Origin: Microbacterium sp. ABRD28
GTDB lineage: Bacteria > Actinomycetota > Actinomycetes > Actinomycetales > Microbacteriaceae
Direction: 5' to 3'
Assembly (NCBI RefSeq): GCF_003850245.1
Contig: NZ_CP031015.1
Location: 1,798,001 to 1,862,000, forward strand
Length of the DNA: 64,000 nt
Made by a program: the position numbers and the translations under genes. Within the stretch, counting starts at the first letter, position 1, and every line of letters begins with the position of its first letter. This document shows positions 1 through 7,615 of this stretch, piece by piece. The notes under the pieces are model-generated. The model was not told the origin of the DNA and did not search any database. It worked only from the letters and a program-made list of their open reading frames with translations.

Positions 1-372
1 GACATCGTCGAGGTTGCCAGACTCGCTGTCGACGGCGGACTCGCGGGCATCATCGCCACGAACACCACCATCGGGCGCGAGGGGCTCACCACCGATCCGC
101 AGACCGTCGCCGCTGCCGGCGCAGGCGGCCTCTCCGGAGCGCCGCTGCGCCATCGCTCGCTCGAGGTGCTGCGACTGCTGCGCCGAAGCGTTCCCGCCTC
201 CTTCGCAGTGATCTCCGTCGGCGGGGTGGAAACGGGGGAGGACGTGCGCGAGCGGCTGGAGGCCGGCGCCACCCTCGTCCAGGGGTACACCGGATTCCTC
301 TACCGCGGTCCGCTCTGGGCGCGTCAGATCAACCGAGCGCTCGCCCGCTCGGTCGCGCACCCGTCGGTCTGA
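1..372 (+). CDS. pyrD: Dihydroorotate dehydrogenase (quinone), C-terminal part
   Basis: This is the 3' end of a gene that begins before the window. The open frame starts at base 1 and gives 123 residues. It carries the C-terminal FMN-binding barrel signatures of class 2 dihydroorotate dehydrogenase: IIATNTTI, GGLSGAPLR, VISVGGVETGED and a phosphate-binding VQGYTGFLYRGP. The enzyme oxidises dihydroorotate to orotate in pyrimidine synthesis and passes electrons to quinone at the membrane. The stop at 370-372 lies 1 base from the stop of the convergent DUF3043-like gene. The N-terminal helical quinone domain lies outside the window. Confidence 0.93.
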   Translation, partial: DIVEVARLAVDGGLAGIIATNTTIGREGLTTDPQTVAAAGAGGLSGAPLRHRSLEVLRLLRRSVPASFAVISVGGVETGEDVRERLEAGATLVQGYTGFLYRGPLWARQINRALARSVAHPSV

Positions 373-373
373 G

Positions 374-973
374 TCAGGCGATCCGCCCGCCGCGGAATCC
401 GCGACGCTTCACCTGGGGCTTGGGAAGGCGCAGGAATCGCATCTGGATGCTGCGCATCGCGGCGTACCACCCCAGGCCCTTCTCCATCTTGTCGGCTCCG
501 AACTTCTCCCGGGCGCCGCGCTTGACGCGGATCGAGGTGATGATCATGTCGCCGATGACGAACAGGATGAAGATCCACAGCACCACGAACGACCAGTACT
601 GCACGGCGAGCACGGGGACGAAGGTCGCCACGATCACCAGGACCATGGCCGGCATGACCGCTTCACCCAGGTGGAACCCCGAATCGACGAAGTCGCGCAC
701 CCAGCGGCGCTGCGGGCCCTTGTCGCGGACCGGGAGATAGCGCTCGTCTCCGGCCGCCATGCCGGCGCGGGCCTTCTCGCGCTGCGCGGCGAGGTCGGCG
801 CGCGCGCGTGCCTTGGCCTCCTTGGTGTCGGGAACCAGGGGACGCTTGCGAGCGGCCTCGCGCTCGGCGCGGGTCGGCGTCGCGCGGCCCTTCCCCGTCG
901 CGGATGCGGCGCCCTCGGGCGCGTCCTTCGGTGTGGAAGCTGCGGGGGTGGGTGCGCCGGGAGTCTTGGCCAC
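374..973 (-). CDS. DUF3043-like small membrane protein
   Basis: A 199-residue protein. The first ~110 residues are charged and Ala/Lys/Arg/Pro-rich (a TPTRAEREAARKRP segment, then many KAR repeats). Two adjacent hydrophobic helices follow (MPAMVLVIVATFVPVLAV and VLWIFILFVIGDMII), then a basic C-terminal tail ending in RRGFRGG. This matches the actinobacterial DUF3043 family, whose function is unknown. The GTG start at 973 has AAGGA six bases upstream. A much longer reading of the same frame runs into the divergent peptidase gene and is rejected. The protein is probably in the cytoplasmic membrane with its charged arm inside. Confidence 0.85.
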   Translation of the reverse strand: MAKTPGAPTPAASTPKDAPEGAASATGKGRATPTRAEREAARKRPLVPDTKEAKARARADLAAQREKARAGMAAGDERYLPVRDKGPQRRWVRDFVDSGFHLGEAVMPAMVLVIVATFVPVLAVQYWSFVVLWIFILFVIGDMIITSIRVKRGAREKFGADKMEKGLGWYAAMRSIQMRFLRLPKPQVKRRGFRGGRIA

Positions 974-1008
974 GGGAGATCCTTGGAAGCGGAGAACGGG
1001 TGTCCGCT

Positions 1009-1014
1009 TAAGAT
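1009..1014 (+). promoter_or_regulatory. Putative -10 (TAAGAT) of the M20 peptidase gene
   Basis: TAAGAT ends 7 bases before the ATG at 1022, which would place transcription start at or next to the start codon (leaderless mRNA). No Shine-Dalgarno sequence lies in the short gap. No convincing -35 is seen. Confidence 0.45.
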
Positions 1015-1021
1015 TACCCGC

Positions 1022-2416
1022 ATGACCTCCACCCCCACCCGGCGCGATGCCGTCCGCGACGCCGCGCTCTCCGGCATCCCCACCGCCCTGGCCGATCTCG
1101 GTGCGCTCGTGCGCATCCCCTCCGTGGCGTTCCCCGGTTTCGATCACGCCGAGGTGCGCCGATCGGCCGAGGCGGTGGCGACGCTCGCACGCGAGACCGG
1201 CGTCTTCGACGACGTGCGGATCGTGGACGCCGCCGTTCCCGACACCGGCGAGCGGGGGATGCCGGCGGTGCTGGCCACGCGCGCCGCGGCGCCCGGGCGG
1301 CCGACCATCCTGCTCTACGCCCACCATGACGTCCAGCCCGTCGGTGACGAGTCGCTGTGGGACTCACCCCCCTTCGAGCCCACCGTGCGCGACGGGCGGC
1401 TCTACGGGCGGGGCGCCGCCGACGACAAGGCCGGCGTGATGGCCCACATCGCCGCGGTCCGTGCGCTCCGCGATGCTGCGGGCGAAGACCTGGGGCTCGG
1501 CATCGCCCTGTTCATCGAAGGAGAGGAGGAGGCGGGCTCGCGTTCGTTCGCGCAGTTCCTCTCCGACAACGCCGAGACACTGCGTGCCGACGTGATCGTC
1601 GTCGCCGACTCGGGCAACTGGGACGCGCGGACGCCGGCGCTGACCGTGTCGCTGAGAGGCAACGTGCGCTTCACGCTGATCGTGCGAACCCTCGATCACG
1701 CCTCGCACTCCGGGATGTTCGGGGGTGCCGTGCCCGACGCCATGCTCGCCACCATCCGACTGCTGTCCACGCTCTGGGACACCGACGGGTCGGTCGCGGT
1801 CGAGGGGCTCGCTCGCCGGGACGCGGCGACCCCCGAGTACACCGAGGAGACCCTGCGCGACGAGGCGGGCCTGCTCGACGGCGTGAGCCCGATCGGCTCG
1901 GGCTCGATCCTCAGCCGCATCTGGAACCAGCCCTCGGTGACGGTCACCGGCATCGACGCGCCGAGCGTGAAGAACGCCTCCAACACGCTCAGCCCGGAGG
2001 TCTCTGTCGTCGTCAGCGCGCGCATCGCGCCGGGCCAGTCGGCGTCGGAGGCGTACGAGGCCCTCCGTGCCCATCTCGAGCGGCACGCGCCGTTCGGTGC
2101 TCGACTCGCCTTCGGCGATGTCGACCTCGGTGACGGCTTCCTCGTCGACACCAGCGGCTGGGCCGTGGAGTCGGTCCGGACCGCTTTCGCCGAAGGCTAC
2201 GGCGTCGACCCGGTGGACTTGGGTGTCGGCGGATCGATTCCGTTCATCGCCGACCTCGTCCGCGAGTTCCCCACCGCCCAGATCCTCGTCACCGGTGTCG
2301 AAGACCCGCACGCCCGCGCCCACGCGCCGAATGAGTCGCTCCACCTCGACACGTTCCGCAACGCTGTCGTCTCGGAAGCGCTGCTCCTGGAGGAGCTGGA
2401 TCGCAGAGTCTCTTGA
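1022..2416 (+). CDS. M20-family metallopeptidase (dipeptidase)
   Basis: A 464-residue zinc peptidase of the M20 family, which hydrolyses dipeptides or related amides in the cytosol. Visible metal and catalytic motifs are YAHHDVQPV (His101, Asp103), GRGAADDKAG near residue 135, EGEEEAGS near 165 (catalytic and metal-binding Glu), VADSGNW near 197 and HAPNESLHLD near the C-terminus. The lid domain (about residues 210-330) lies between them, as usual. The ATG at 1022 is preferred over upstream starts: it follows a -10-like TAAGAT by 7 bases and begins a normal family N-terminus. It diverges from the DUF3043-like gene. The substrate is not predictable. Confidence 0.92.
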   Translation: MTSTPTRRDAVRDAALSGIPTALADLGALVRIPSVAFPGFDHAEVRRSAEAVATLARETGVFDDVRIVDAAVPDTGERGMPAVLATRAAAPGRPTILLYAHHDVQPVGDESLWDSPPFEPTVRDGRLYGRGAADDKAGVMAHIAAVRALRDAAGEDLGLGIALFIEGEEEAGSRSFAQFLSDNAETLRADVIVVADSGNWDARTPALTVSLRGNVRFTLIVRTLDHASHSGMFGGAVPDAMLATIRLLSTLWDTDGSVAVEGLARRDAATPEYTEETLRDEAGLLDGVSPIGSGSILSRIWNQPSVTVTGIDAPSVKNASNTLSPEVSVVVSARIAPGQSASEAYEALRAHLERHAPFGARLAFGDVDLGDGFLVDTSGWAVESVRTAFAEGYGVDPVDLGVGGSIPFIADLVREFPTAQILVTGVEDPHARAHAPNESLHLDTFRNAVVSEALLLEELDRRVS

Positions 2417-2454
2417 TGGGCGTGCTATCCCGTCCTGAACGAGGGGCCGGGGCG

Positions 2455-2460
2455 TAGAAT
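2455..2460 (+). promoter_or_regulatory. Putative -10 (TAGAAT) for erpA
   Basis: TAGAAT lies 46 bases before the erpA ATG, giving a leader of about 40 bases that contains the ribosome site GGAGGA. No clear -35. Confidence 0.5.
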
Positions 2461-2506
2461 CGGTTCACCGAGCCCTGTCTCGCGCACTGCACCCGGAGGA
2501 TCTGAA

Positions 2507-2869
2507 ATGACCGACACCGCTCTGTCCACCGACACCGCGCGCGCACACGGCGTGCTTCTCACCGATGCCGCCGCGCTGAAGGTGAAGAACCTGCTCGATC
2601 AGGAAGGTCGCGACGACCTGCGGCTTCGCGTCGCCGTCCAGCCGGGCGGATGCAGCGGGTTGATCTATCAGCTCTACTTCGATGAGCGTCTGCTCGAGGG
2701 CGACAAGACCGTCGACTTCGACGGCGTCGAGGTCATCGTCGACGACATGAGCGTCCCCTACCTCGATGGTGCGACGATCGACTTCAAGGACACCATCTCC
2801 GAGCAGGGCTTCACGATCGACAACCCGAACGCGGCCGGCAGCTGCGCCTGCGGCGACAGCTTCCACTGA
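2507..2869 (+). CDS. erpA: Iron-sulfur cluster insertion protein, ErpA/IscA family
   Basis: A 120-residue A-type carrier that hands Fe-S clusters to apoproteins. The three conserved cysteines are present: Cys49 in QPGGCSG, and Cys113 and Cys115 in the C-terminal SCACGDSFH. The length is typical. The ATG is preceded by GGAGGATCTGAA, a strong ribosome site. Its position just before the cytochrome oxidase genes fits supply of clusters to the respiratory chain, for example the Rieske protein at 9457-10536. It appears to be transcribed alone from the TAGAAT promoter. Confidence 0.93.
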   Translation: MTDTALSTDTARAHGVLLTDAAALKVKNLLDQEGRDDLRLRVAVQPGGCSGLIYQLYFDERLLEGDKTVDFDGVEVIVDDMSVPYLDGATIDFKDTISEQGFTIDNPNAAGSCACGDSFH

Positions 2870-2876
2870 CCCGCTC

Positions 2877-2888
2877 ATGACCGGTCAT
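2877..2888. repeat. 12-base perfect palindrome between erpA and ctaC
   Basis: ATGACCGGTCAT reads the same on both strands and sits 8 bases after the erpA stop and about 95 bases before the ctaC -10. It could be an operator half-site pair; it is too short to be a terminator by itself. Chance occurrence cannot be excluded. Confidence 0.35.
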
Positions 2889-2983
2889 CTCACCTCGGCG
2901 ACGCGTCGTCGGGGGCGACGATGAGCGTGTCCTCGCGGTCGAACAACCTGTGCGTCAGGCCAGAACGCGCCCAGAGGTTGCCC

Positions 2984-2989
2984 TAGACT
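2984..2989 (+). promoter_or_regulatory. Putative -10 (TAGACT) of the ctaCDF operon
   Basis: TAGACT lies 35 bases before the ctaC GTG. The leader would carry the ribosome site GGAAAGG. No good -35 at the expected distance. Confidence 0.5.
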
Positions 2990-3024
2990 GGCCACGGAAA
3001 CACACTGAACGGAAAGGTGCGCAC

Positions 3025-3954
3025 GTGCCCTCGAAACGCCGTCTCCGCTGGGCGTTCGTCCCGGTCGGGATCGCCGCGGCCCTCGCGCTCGCGGGATGCA
3101 CTCCGACCGAGTTGAACGGGTACCTGCCCGGCTTCGTCGAGGAGGGGACGCCGGCGACCAACCGGACCGAACTCGTCTCGGGTCTGTGGGTCAACTCCTG
3201 GATCGTCCTCCTCGCCGTCGGCGTGGTGACCTGGGGTCTCATGGGCTGGGCGGCGATCGCCTACCGTCGGCGCAAGGGTCAGACCGGCCTTCCCGTGCAG
3301 CTGCGGTACAACATGCCGATCGAGATCTTCTACACGATCGTGCCGCTGATCCTCGTCGTCGGCTTCTTCGCCTTCACCGCCCGCGACCAGGCGATCATCG
3401 AGACGCAGTATGAGGACCCCGACGTCTCGATCACCGCGATCGGCAAGCAGTGGGCGTGGGACTTCCAGTACAACGGCGAGGACGAGGACAACTCCGACGC
3501 CGTGTGGAGCATGGGTGTGCAGGCCGAGCCCGACGCCCGCGGCGACTACGACCAGGCAGCGCTGCCGACCCTCTACCTTCCCGTGAACCAGACGGTGAAG
3601 ATCGATCTCGAAGCCCGCGACGTCATCCACAGCTTCTGGATCATCGACTTCCTTTACAAGAAGGACATGTACATCGGCAAGGACAACGAATGGTCCTTCA
3701 CGCCGACCCGAGAGGGCACGTACGCCGGCAAGTGCGCCGAGCTCTGCGGCGAGTACCACTCCGCGATGCTCTTCAACGTCGAGGTCGTCAGCGAGGCGGA
3801 GTACGAGCAGTACCTCGACTCTCTCCGCGACCGCGGCCAGACCGGTGACATCACCGATGCGTACGACCGGTTGCAGAACCTTCCCGGCACCGGGGCGGGC
3901 TCCGAAACGGAGACCAGCTCGAGCGGGGAAACGAGCACAGAGGATCAGGGCTGA
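3025..3954 (+). CDS. ctaC: Cytochrome c oxidase subunit II (aa3 type)
   Basis: A 309-residue membrane-anchored lipoprotein subunit. It accepts electrons from the bc1/cytochrome c branch through the CuA centre. An N-terminal basic stretch and hydrophobic helix end in the lipobox LALAGC (Cys25). Two transmembrane helices follow (about 55-80 and 100-120), then the cupredoxin domain. CuA ligands are visible in [13 protein letters not shown]: Cys237, Cys241, His245 and Met248. The GTG at 3025 has GGAAAGG 7 bases upstream. It is first in the ctaC-ctaD-ctaF operon, with only 2 bases before ctaD. The C-terminal tail is Ser/Glu/Thr-rich and probably unstructured. Confidence 0.97.
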   Translation: MPSKRRLRWAFVPVGIAAALALAGCTPTELNGYLPGFVEEGTPATNRTELVSGLWVNSWIVLLAVGVVTWGLMGWAAIAYRRRKGQTGLPVQLRYNMPIEIFYTIVPLILVVGFFAFTARDQAIIETQYEDPDVSITAIGKQWAWDFQYNGEDEDNSDAVWSMGVQAEPDARGDYDQAALPTLYLPVNQTVKIDLEARDVIHSFWIIDFLYKKDMYIGKDNEWSFTPTREGTYAGKCAELCGEYHSAMLFNVEVVSEAEYEQYLDSLRDRGQTGDITDAYDRLQNLPGTGAGSETETSSSGETSTEDQG

Positions 3955-3956
3955 TC

Positions 3957-5720
3957 ATGGCGACGACACTGCCACTGCAGGAATCCACCCCCGGCCGCTC
4001 GACCACGCTGCCGCCGCGGCAGGCCGCGCTGCTGAGCTCGTCCCGCGTCGAGCAGAAGGGCAACATCGTCGTCAAGTGGATCACCTCCACTGACCACAAG
4101 ACGATCGGGTACATGTACCTGATCGCGTCGGTGGTGTTCTTCATGTTCGCCGGCGTGATGGCCCTCATCATCCGCGCCGAGCTGTTCGAGCCCGGCATGC
4201 AGGTCGTTCCGACCAAGGAGCAGTACAACCAGCTGTTCACGATGCACGGCACCGTGATGCTCCTGATGTTCGCGACGCCGCTGTTCGCGGGCTTCGCCAA
4301 TGCCATCCTGCCGCTGCAGATCGGCGCTCCCGACGTCGCCTTCCCGCGTCTGAACGCCTTCGCCTTCTGGCTGTTCCTGTTCGGTTCGATGATCGCGGTC
4401 TCGGGCTTCCTGACGCCGGCGGGTGCGGCCTCGTTCGGCTGGTTCGCCTATCAGCCATTGGCGAGTGCGACCTTCTCACCAGGTGTCGGTGGGAACCTCT
4501 GGATGCTCGGCCTCGGCATGAGCGGTTTCGGCACGATCCTGGGTGCCGTGAACTTCATCACCACCATCATCACGATGCGTGCCCCGGGCATGACGATGTG
4601 GCGCATGCCGATCTTCACCTGGAACACCCTCGTCACCAGCATCCTGATCCTGATGGCCTTCCCGGTCCTCGCCGCCGCGATCCTCGCCGCCGGTTCGGAC
4701 CGCATCTTCGGCTCGCACGTCTACGACCCCGAGAACGGCGGCGTGCTGCTGTGGCAGCACCTGTTCTGGTTCTTCGGCCACCCCGAGGTCTACATCATCG
4801 CGCTGCCGTTCTTCGGCATCGTCTCCGAGGTGTTCCCGGTGTTCAGCCGCAAGCCGATCTTCGGTTACAAGACGCTCGTCTACGCGACCATCGCCATCGC
4901 GGCGCTCTCGGTGGCGGTGTGGGCGCACCACATGTACGTCACCGGCGGCGTGCTCCTGCCCTTCTTCGCGTTGATGACGATGCTCATCGCCGTTCCCACA
5001 GGCGTGAAGATCTTCAACTGGATCGGCACGATGTGGCGAGGGTCGGTGACCTTCGAGACGCCCATGGTGTTCGCGCTCGGCTTCCTCGTCTCGTTCGTCT
5101 TCGGCGGTCTGACCGGCGTCATCCTCTCGTCCCCGCCGCTGGACTTCCACCTCTCCGACTCGTACTTCGTCGTGGCGCACTTCCACTACGTCGTCTTCGG
5201 AACGGTCGTGTTCGCGATGTTCGCCGGCTTCTACTTCTGGTGGCCGAAGTGGACGGGTCGCATGCTGAACGAGCGCCTCGGCATCATCCACTTCTGGCTG
5301 CTGTTCATCGGCTTCCACATGACCTTCCTCATCCAGCACTGGCTGGGCGTGGACGGCATGGTCCGTCGCTACGCCGACTACTCCGCCGCCGACGGGTGGA
5401 CCTGGCAAAACCAGGTCTCCACCATCGGTGCGATGATCCTCGGTGCGTCGATGATCCCGTTCCTCTTCAACGTCTGGATCACCGCGCGCAAGGCGCCGAA
5501 GGTCACCGTCAACGACCCGTGGGGATACGGCGCTTCGCTCGAGTGGGCGACGTCGTGCCCGCCGCCGCGGCACAACTTCACCTCGATCCCGCGCATCCGC
5601 AGCGAGCGTCCGGCGTTCGACCTGAACCACCCCGAGGCGGGCCTCCCCGTCGGCGTGGGCCCGGCGAAGGACGCGCCCGACACGCCCGTGGTCGACCTGG
5701 CACAGGGAGAGGTCAAGTAA
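3957..5720 (+). CDS. ctaD: Cytochrome c oxidase subunit I (aa3 type)
   Basis: A 587-residue catalytic subunit of the haem-copper oxidase, reducing oxygen to water and pumping protons. It has twelve membrane helices. The ligands are in place: His97 in TMHGT for low-spin haem a, His275 and Tyr279 of HPEVY (the CuB His-Tyr crosslink), His324-His325 in WAHHMY for CuB, and His408/His410 in AHFHYV for haem a3 and haem a. The K/D-channel type A pattern looks normal. The start lies 2 bases after the ctaC stop and the stop abuts the ctaF GTG, so the three genes are a transcription unit. Confidence 0.98.
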   Translation: MATTLPLQESTPGRSTTLPPRQAALLSSSRVEQKGNIVVKWITSTDHKTIGYMYLIASVVFFMFAGVMALIIRAELFEPGMQVVPTKEQYNQLFTMHGTVMLLMFATPLFAGFANAILPLQIGAPDVAFPRLNAFAFWLFLFGSMIAVSGFLTPAGAASFGWFAYQPLASATFSPGVGGNLWMLGLGMSGFGTILGAVNFITTIITMRAPGMTMWRMPIFTWNTLVTSILILMAFPVLAAAILAAGSDRIFGSHVYDPENGGVLLWQHLFWFFGHPEVYIIALPFFGIVSEVFPVFSRKPIFGYKTLVYATIAIAALSVAVWAHHMYVTGGVLLPFFALMTMLIAVPTGVKIFNWIGTMWRGSVTFETPMVFALGFLVSFVFGGLTGVILSSPPLDFHLSDSYFVVAHFHYVVFGTVVFAMFAGFYFWWPKWTGRMLNERLGIIHFWLLFIGFHMTFLIQHWLGVDGMVRRYADYSAADGWTWQNQVSTIGAMILGASMIPFLFNVWITARKAPKVTVNDPWGYGASLEWATSCPPPRHNFTSIPRIRSERPAFDLNHPEAGLPVGVGPAKDAPDTPVVDLAQGEVK

Positions 5721-6161
5721 GTGCGTACCAACGTCGGACTCTGGTGGCTGCTCAGCGGCTTCTTCCTCCTGGTCTTCGCGTTCTACACGGTGTGGAACAT
5801 CATCTCCTACACGACCGCCGAGGTTCCGTGGTTCTCGGCGATCGAGTGGGTCGGTTCCGTCGCGCTGCTGTTCACGGCCTTCATGGCGGCCCTGATCGCG
5901 TTCTACATCCAGCGCGTGCATGTCGCTCAGGGTGGCGAGCTGCCCGAGGACGTGCTGACCGCCGACATCGATGACGGCGACCCCGAGATGGGCGAGTTCA
6001 GCCCGTGGTCGTGGTGGCCCATCGTGCTGGCCTTCTCTGCGGGTCTCGCGTTCATCGGCCTCGCCGTGGGGGCGTGGATGGTGCCGATCGGCCTCGGAGT
6101 CTTCGCTGTCGCGATCGTCGGCTGGGTGTACGAGTACTACCGCGGATACTTCGCCCGCTGA
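5721..6161 (+). CDS. ctaF: Actinobacterial cytochrome c oxidase subunit IV
   Basis: A 146-residue membrane protein with four hydrophobic segments in two pairs (about 5-30, 35-60, then 95-115, 118-140). It has the family end WVYEYYRGYFAR. CtaF is the small fourth subunit found in actinobacterial aa3 oxidases and in the bc1-aa3 supercomplex. The GTG start follows the ctaD TAA with no gap, so translation is coupled. The next gene, a PP2C phosphatase, begins 2 bases after the stop. Confidence 0.95.
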   Translation: MRTNVGLWWLLSGFFLLVFAFYTVWNIISYTTAEVPWFSAIEWVGSVALLFTAFMAALIAFYIQRVHVAQGGELPEDVLTADIDDGDPEMGEFSPWSWWPIVLAFSAGLAFIGLAVGAWMVPIGLGVFAVAIVGWVYEYYRGYFAR

Positions 6162-6163
6162 CG

Positions 6164-6964
6164 GTGGGCTTCCGACTGGAGTCGGTCGCGGTATCCGCAT
6201 CGGGCCCGAGACCGAGCAACCAGGACTCCGCGTTCGCCGCGCCCTGGGGTGCGGGAGTCGCCGACGGAGTTGGCGGCGGTCCGGCCGGAGATCTCGCGTC
6301 AGCCGCCTTCGTGCACCGTCTGGTGGCGGGGTGGCACCAGTCTCCCGATGCCGAGATGCTGACCGAGCGGACGCTGCTGGCCAACTGGGACATCGCCGCC
6401 CATGCGCACCGTGATCCCCGGCTCGCCGGCATGGCGACGACCTTCACGGGCCTGTTCGTCGGATATCGGAACCGGCTCCTCCTCGCCCACATCGGAGACT
6501 CCCGCGCCTACTCGCTCCGGTCGGGCACGATGACCCGGATGACGCGGGACGACTCGTTCGTCCAGGCGCTGGTCGACGGCGGCCACGTGCGCGCCGAGGA
6601 CGCCATGAGCCACCCGCACCGGAACCTGATCACCGCCTCCATGTCCGGCGGCCCTGACGACCTTCCGCTGGTGACGTGGGTCGATCCCCTCCACGATGAC
6701 CGCTGGCTCCTGTGCAGCGACGGGCTCACCGACTACGTCGACGACGGGGCCGTGAGCGAGGTCCTGAGTCGGGATGACCGCGAGGACGCGGCGTCCGAGC
6801 TCGTCGACCTGGCGCTCGATGCCGGCGCTTCTGACAACGTCACCGTGGTGGTCGCCGACGTGATCGCGTCGGGCGACTCCCCGCCCCGGAAGACGCCGGT
6901 GTTCGTCGGTGCCGCGGCGCGACGGTTCACGCTCGACGATCCGTTCCGCGACGTCGCCGTCTGA
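6164..6964 (+). CDS. PP2C-family serine/threonine phosphatase
   Basis: A 266-residue single-domain metal-dependent phosphatase of the bacterial PP2C/Stp class. Metal and catalytic motifs: RPSNQD (Asp21), VADGVGG (Asp34), HIGDSRAY, CSDGLTDYV and the C-terminal ASDNVTVVV. No membrane segment or sensor domain is present. The GTG start at 6164 lies 2 bases past the ctaF stop, so it is probably cotranscribed with the oxidase. No partner Ser/Thr kinase is in the window. The substrate is unknown. Confidence 0.88.
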   Translation: MGFRLESVAVSASGPRPSNQDSAFAAPWGAGVADGVGGGPAGDLASAAFVHRLVAGWHQSPDAEMLTERTLLANWDIAAHAHRDPRLAGMATTFTGLFVGYRNRLLLAHIGDSRAYSLRSGTMTRMTRDDSFVQALVDGGHVRAEDAMSHPHRNLITASMSGGPDDLPLVTWVDPLHDDRWLLCSDGLTDYVDDGAVSEVLSRDDREDAASELVDLALDAGASDNVTVVVADVIASGDSPPRKTPVFVGAAARRFTLDDPFRDVAV

Positions 6965-6991
6965 GTCCAATCGCGTCTCGCAGAGCGCCGG

Positions 6992-7417
6992 TCATCCGGC
7001 CGCGGTCGTCTCCGACCGCACGACCATGACGGTCGGGTCGAACGTGCGGGGGAGGGGGCCTTCGTCGTTCTCGGTGGGCTGTCCCTCCCTGACCCAGTAC
7101 TCGTACCCGCCGATCATCTCCCGCACCGCGATGCCGAGGCCGGCAAGGGCGGCCGCCGCCTTGGTGCCGGCGTTGCAGCCGGGGCTCCAGCAGTAGACGA
7201 CGACCTCTCCCCCCCCCGCCAGCTCCCGAGGCGCCCGTGTGGGGATGTCGCGATAGGGGAGGTGCCGGGCGCCCGTGATGCGCCCCTGCCGCCACGCTTC
7301 GTCGCTGCGCACGTCGAGGAGCACGACGTCCTCGCCCGCGCGCTGCGCGGCGTACACGTCGGAGGCGTCGGTCTCGTAGGCGAGCTTGGCGGCGAAATAC
7401 GAGGCAGCGTCGATCAT
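6992..7417 (-). CDS. Rhodanese-domain protein
   Basis: A 141-residue single rhodanese domain, a sulfurtransferase fold. LLDVRSDEAW and HLPYRDIP are the usual CH2A-type motifs. The active loop is VVYCWSPGCN with Cys76 as the expected persulfide residue and a second Cys81. The loop resembles the subgroup in which TKAA follows the loop rather than RS-AA. The ATG at 7417 (MIDAASYF) is chosen because upstream codons are not conserved-looking. It converges with the phosphatase gene. Physiological sulfur donor and acceptor are unknown. Confidence 0.85.
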   Translation of the reverse strand: MIDAASYFAAKLAYETDASDVYAAQRAGEDVVLLDVRSDEAWRQGRITGARHLPYRDIPTRAPRELAGGGEVVVYCWSPGCNAGTKAAAALAGLGIAVREMIGGYEYWVREGQPTENDEGPLPRTFDPTVMVVRSETTAAG

Positions 7418-7559
7418 GAGCCCACCGTAGGGGCGGACGATCGACGTCGCGATCCGCGTGTCGGTCACCGACCGGTGGTTTCCTGCCGATTCGCGAGATG
7501 CGCCCACCGGGGTGACGCGAACAGGGGCCGCGCGGACGCACCCGCAACCCGAGGGTCGA

Positions 7560-7609
7560 CATGATGAAGGGCCCTGCCCTCCCGGGGGAGTGCAGGGCCC
7601 TTCATCATG
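7560..7609 (-). terminator. Strong hairpin after qcrB
   Basis: An 18-base perfect inverted repeat (7560-7577 with 7592-7609) flanks a 14-base loop that can itself pair (CTCC/GGAG). It lies just past the qcrB stop on the minus strand and so probably ends the ctaE-qcrCAB transcripts. There is no U-run on the minus side, which is common for GC-rich actinobacterial terminators. Confidence 0.8.
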
Positions 7610-7615
7610 AACGGA

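Noticed and set aside
374..1327. Long minus-strand reading of the DUF3043-like gene
   Set aside because: The part beyond 973 lies opposite the M20 peptidase and has low-complexity Gly/Arg/His translation; the GTG at 973 has a ribosome site.
4476..6200. 574-codon open frame opposite ctaD/ctaF
   Set aside because: Shadow of a strongly biased GC-rich gene; the translation is Asp/Glu/Arg/His-rich without fold.
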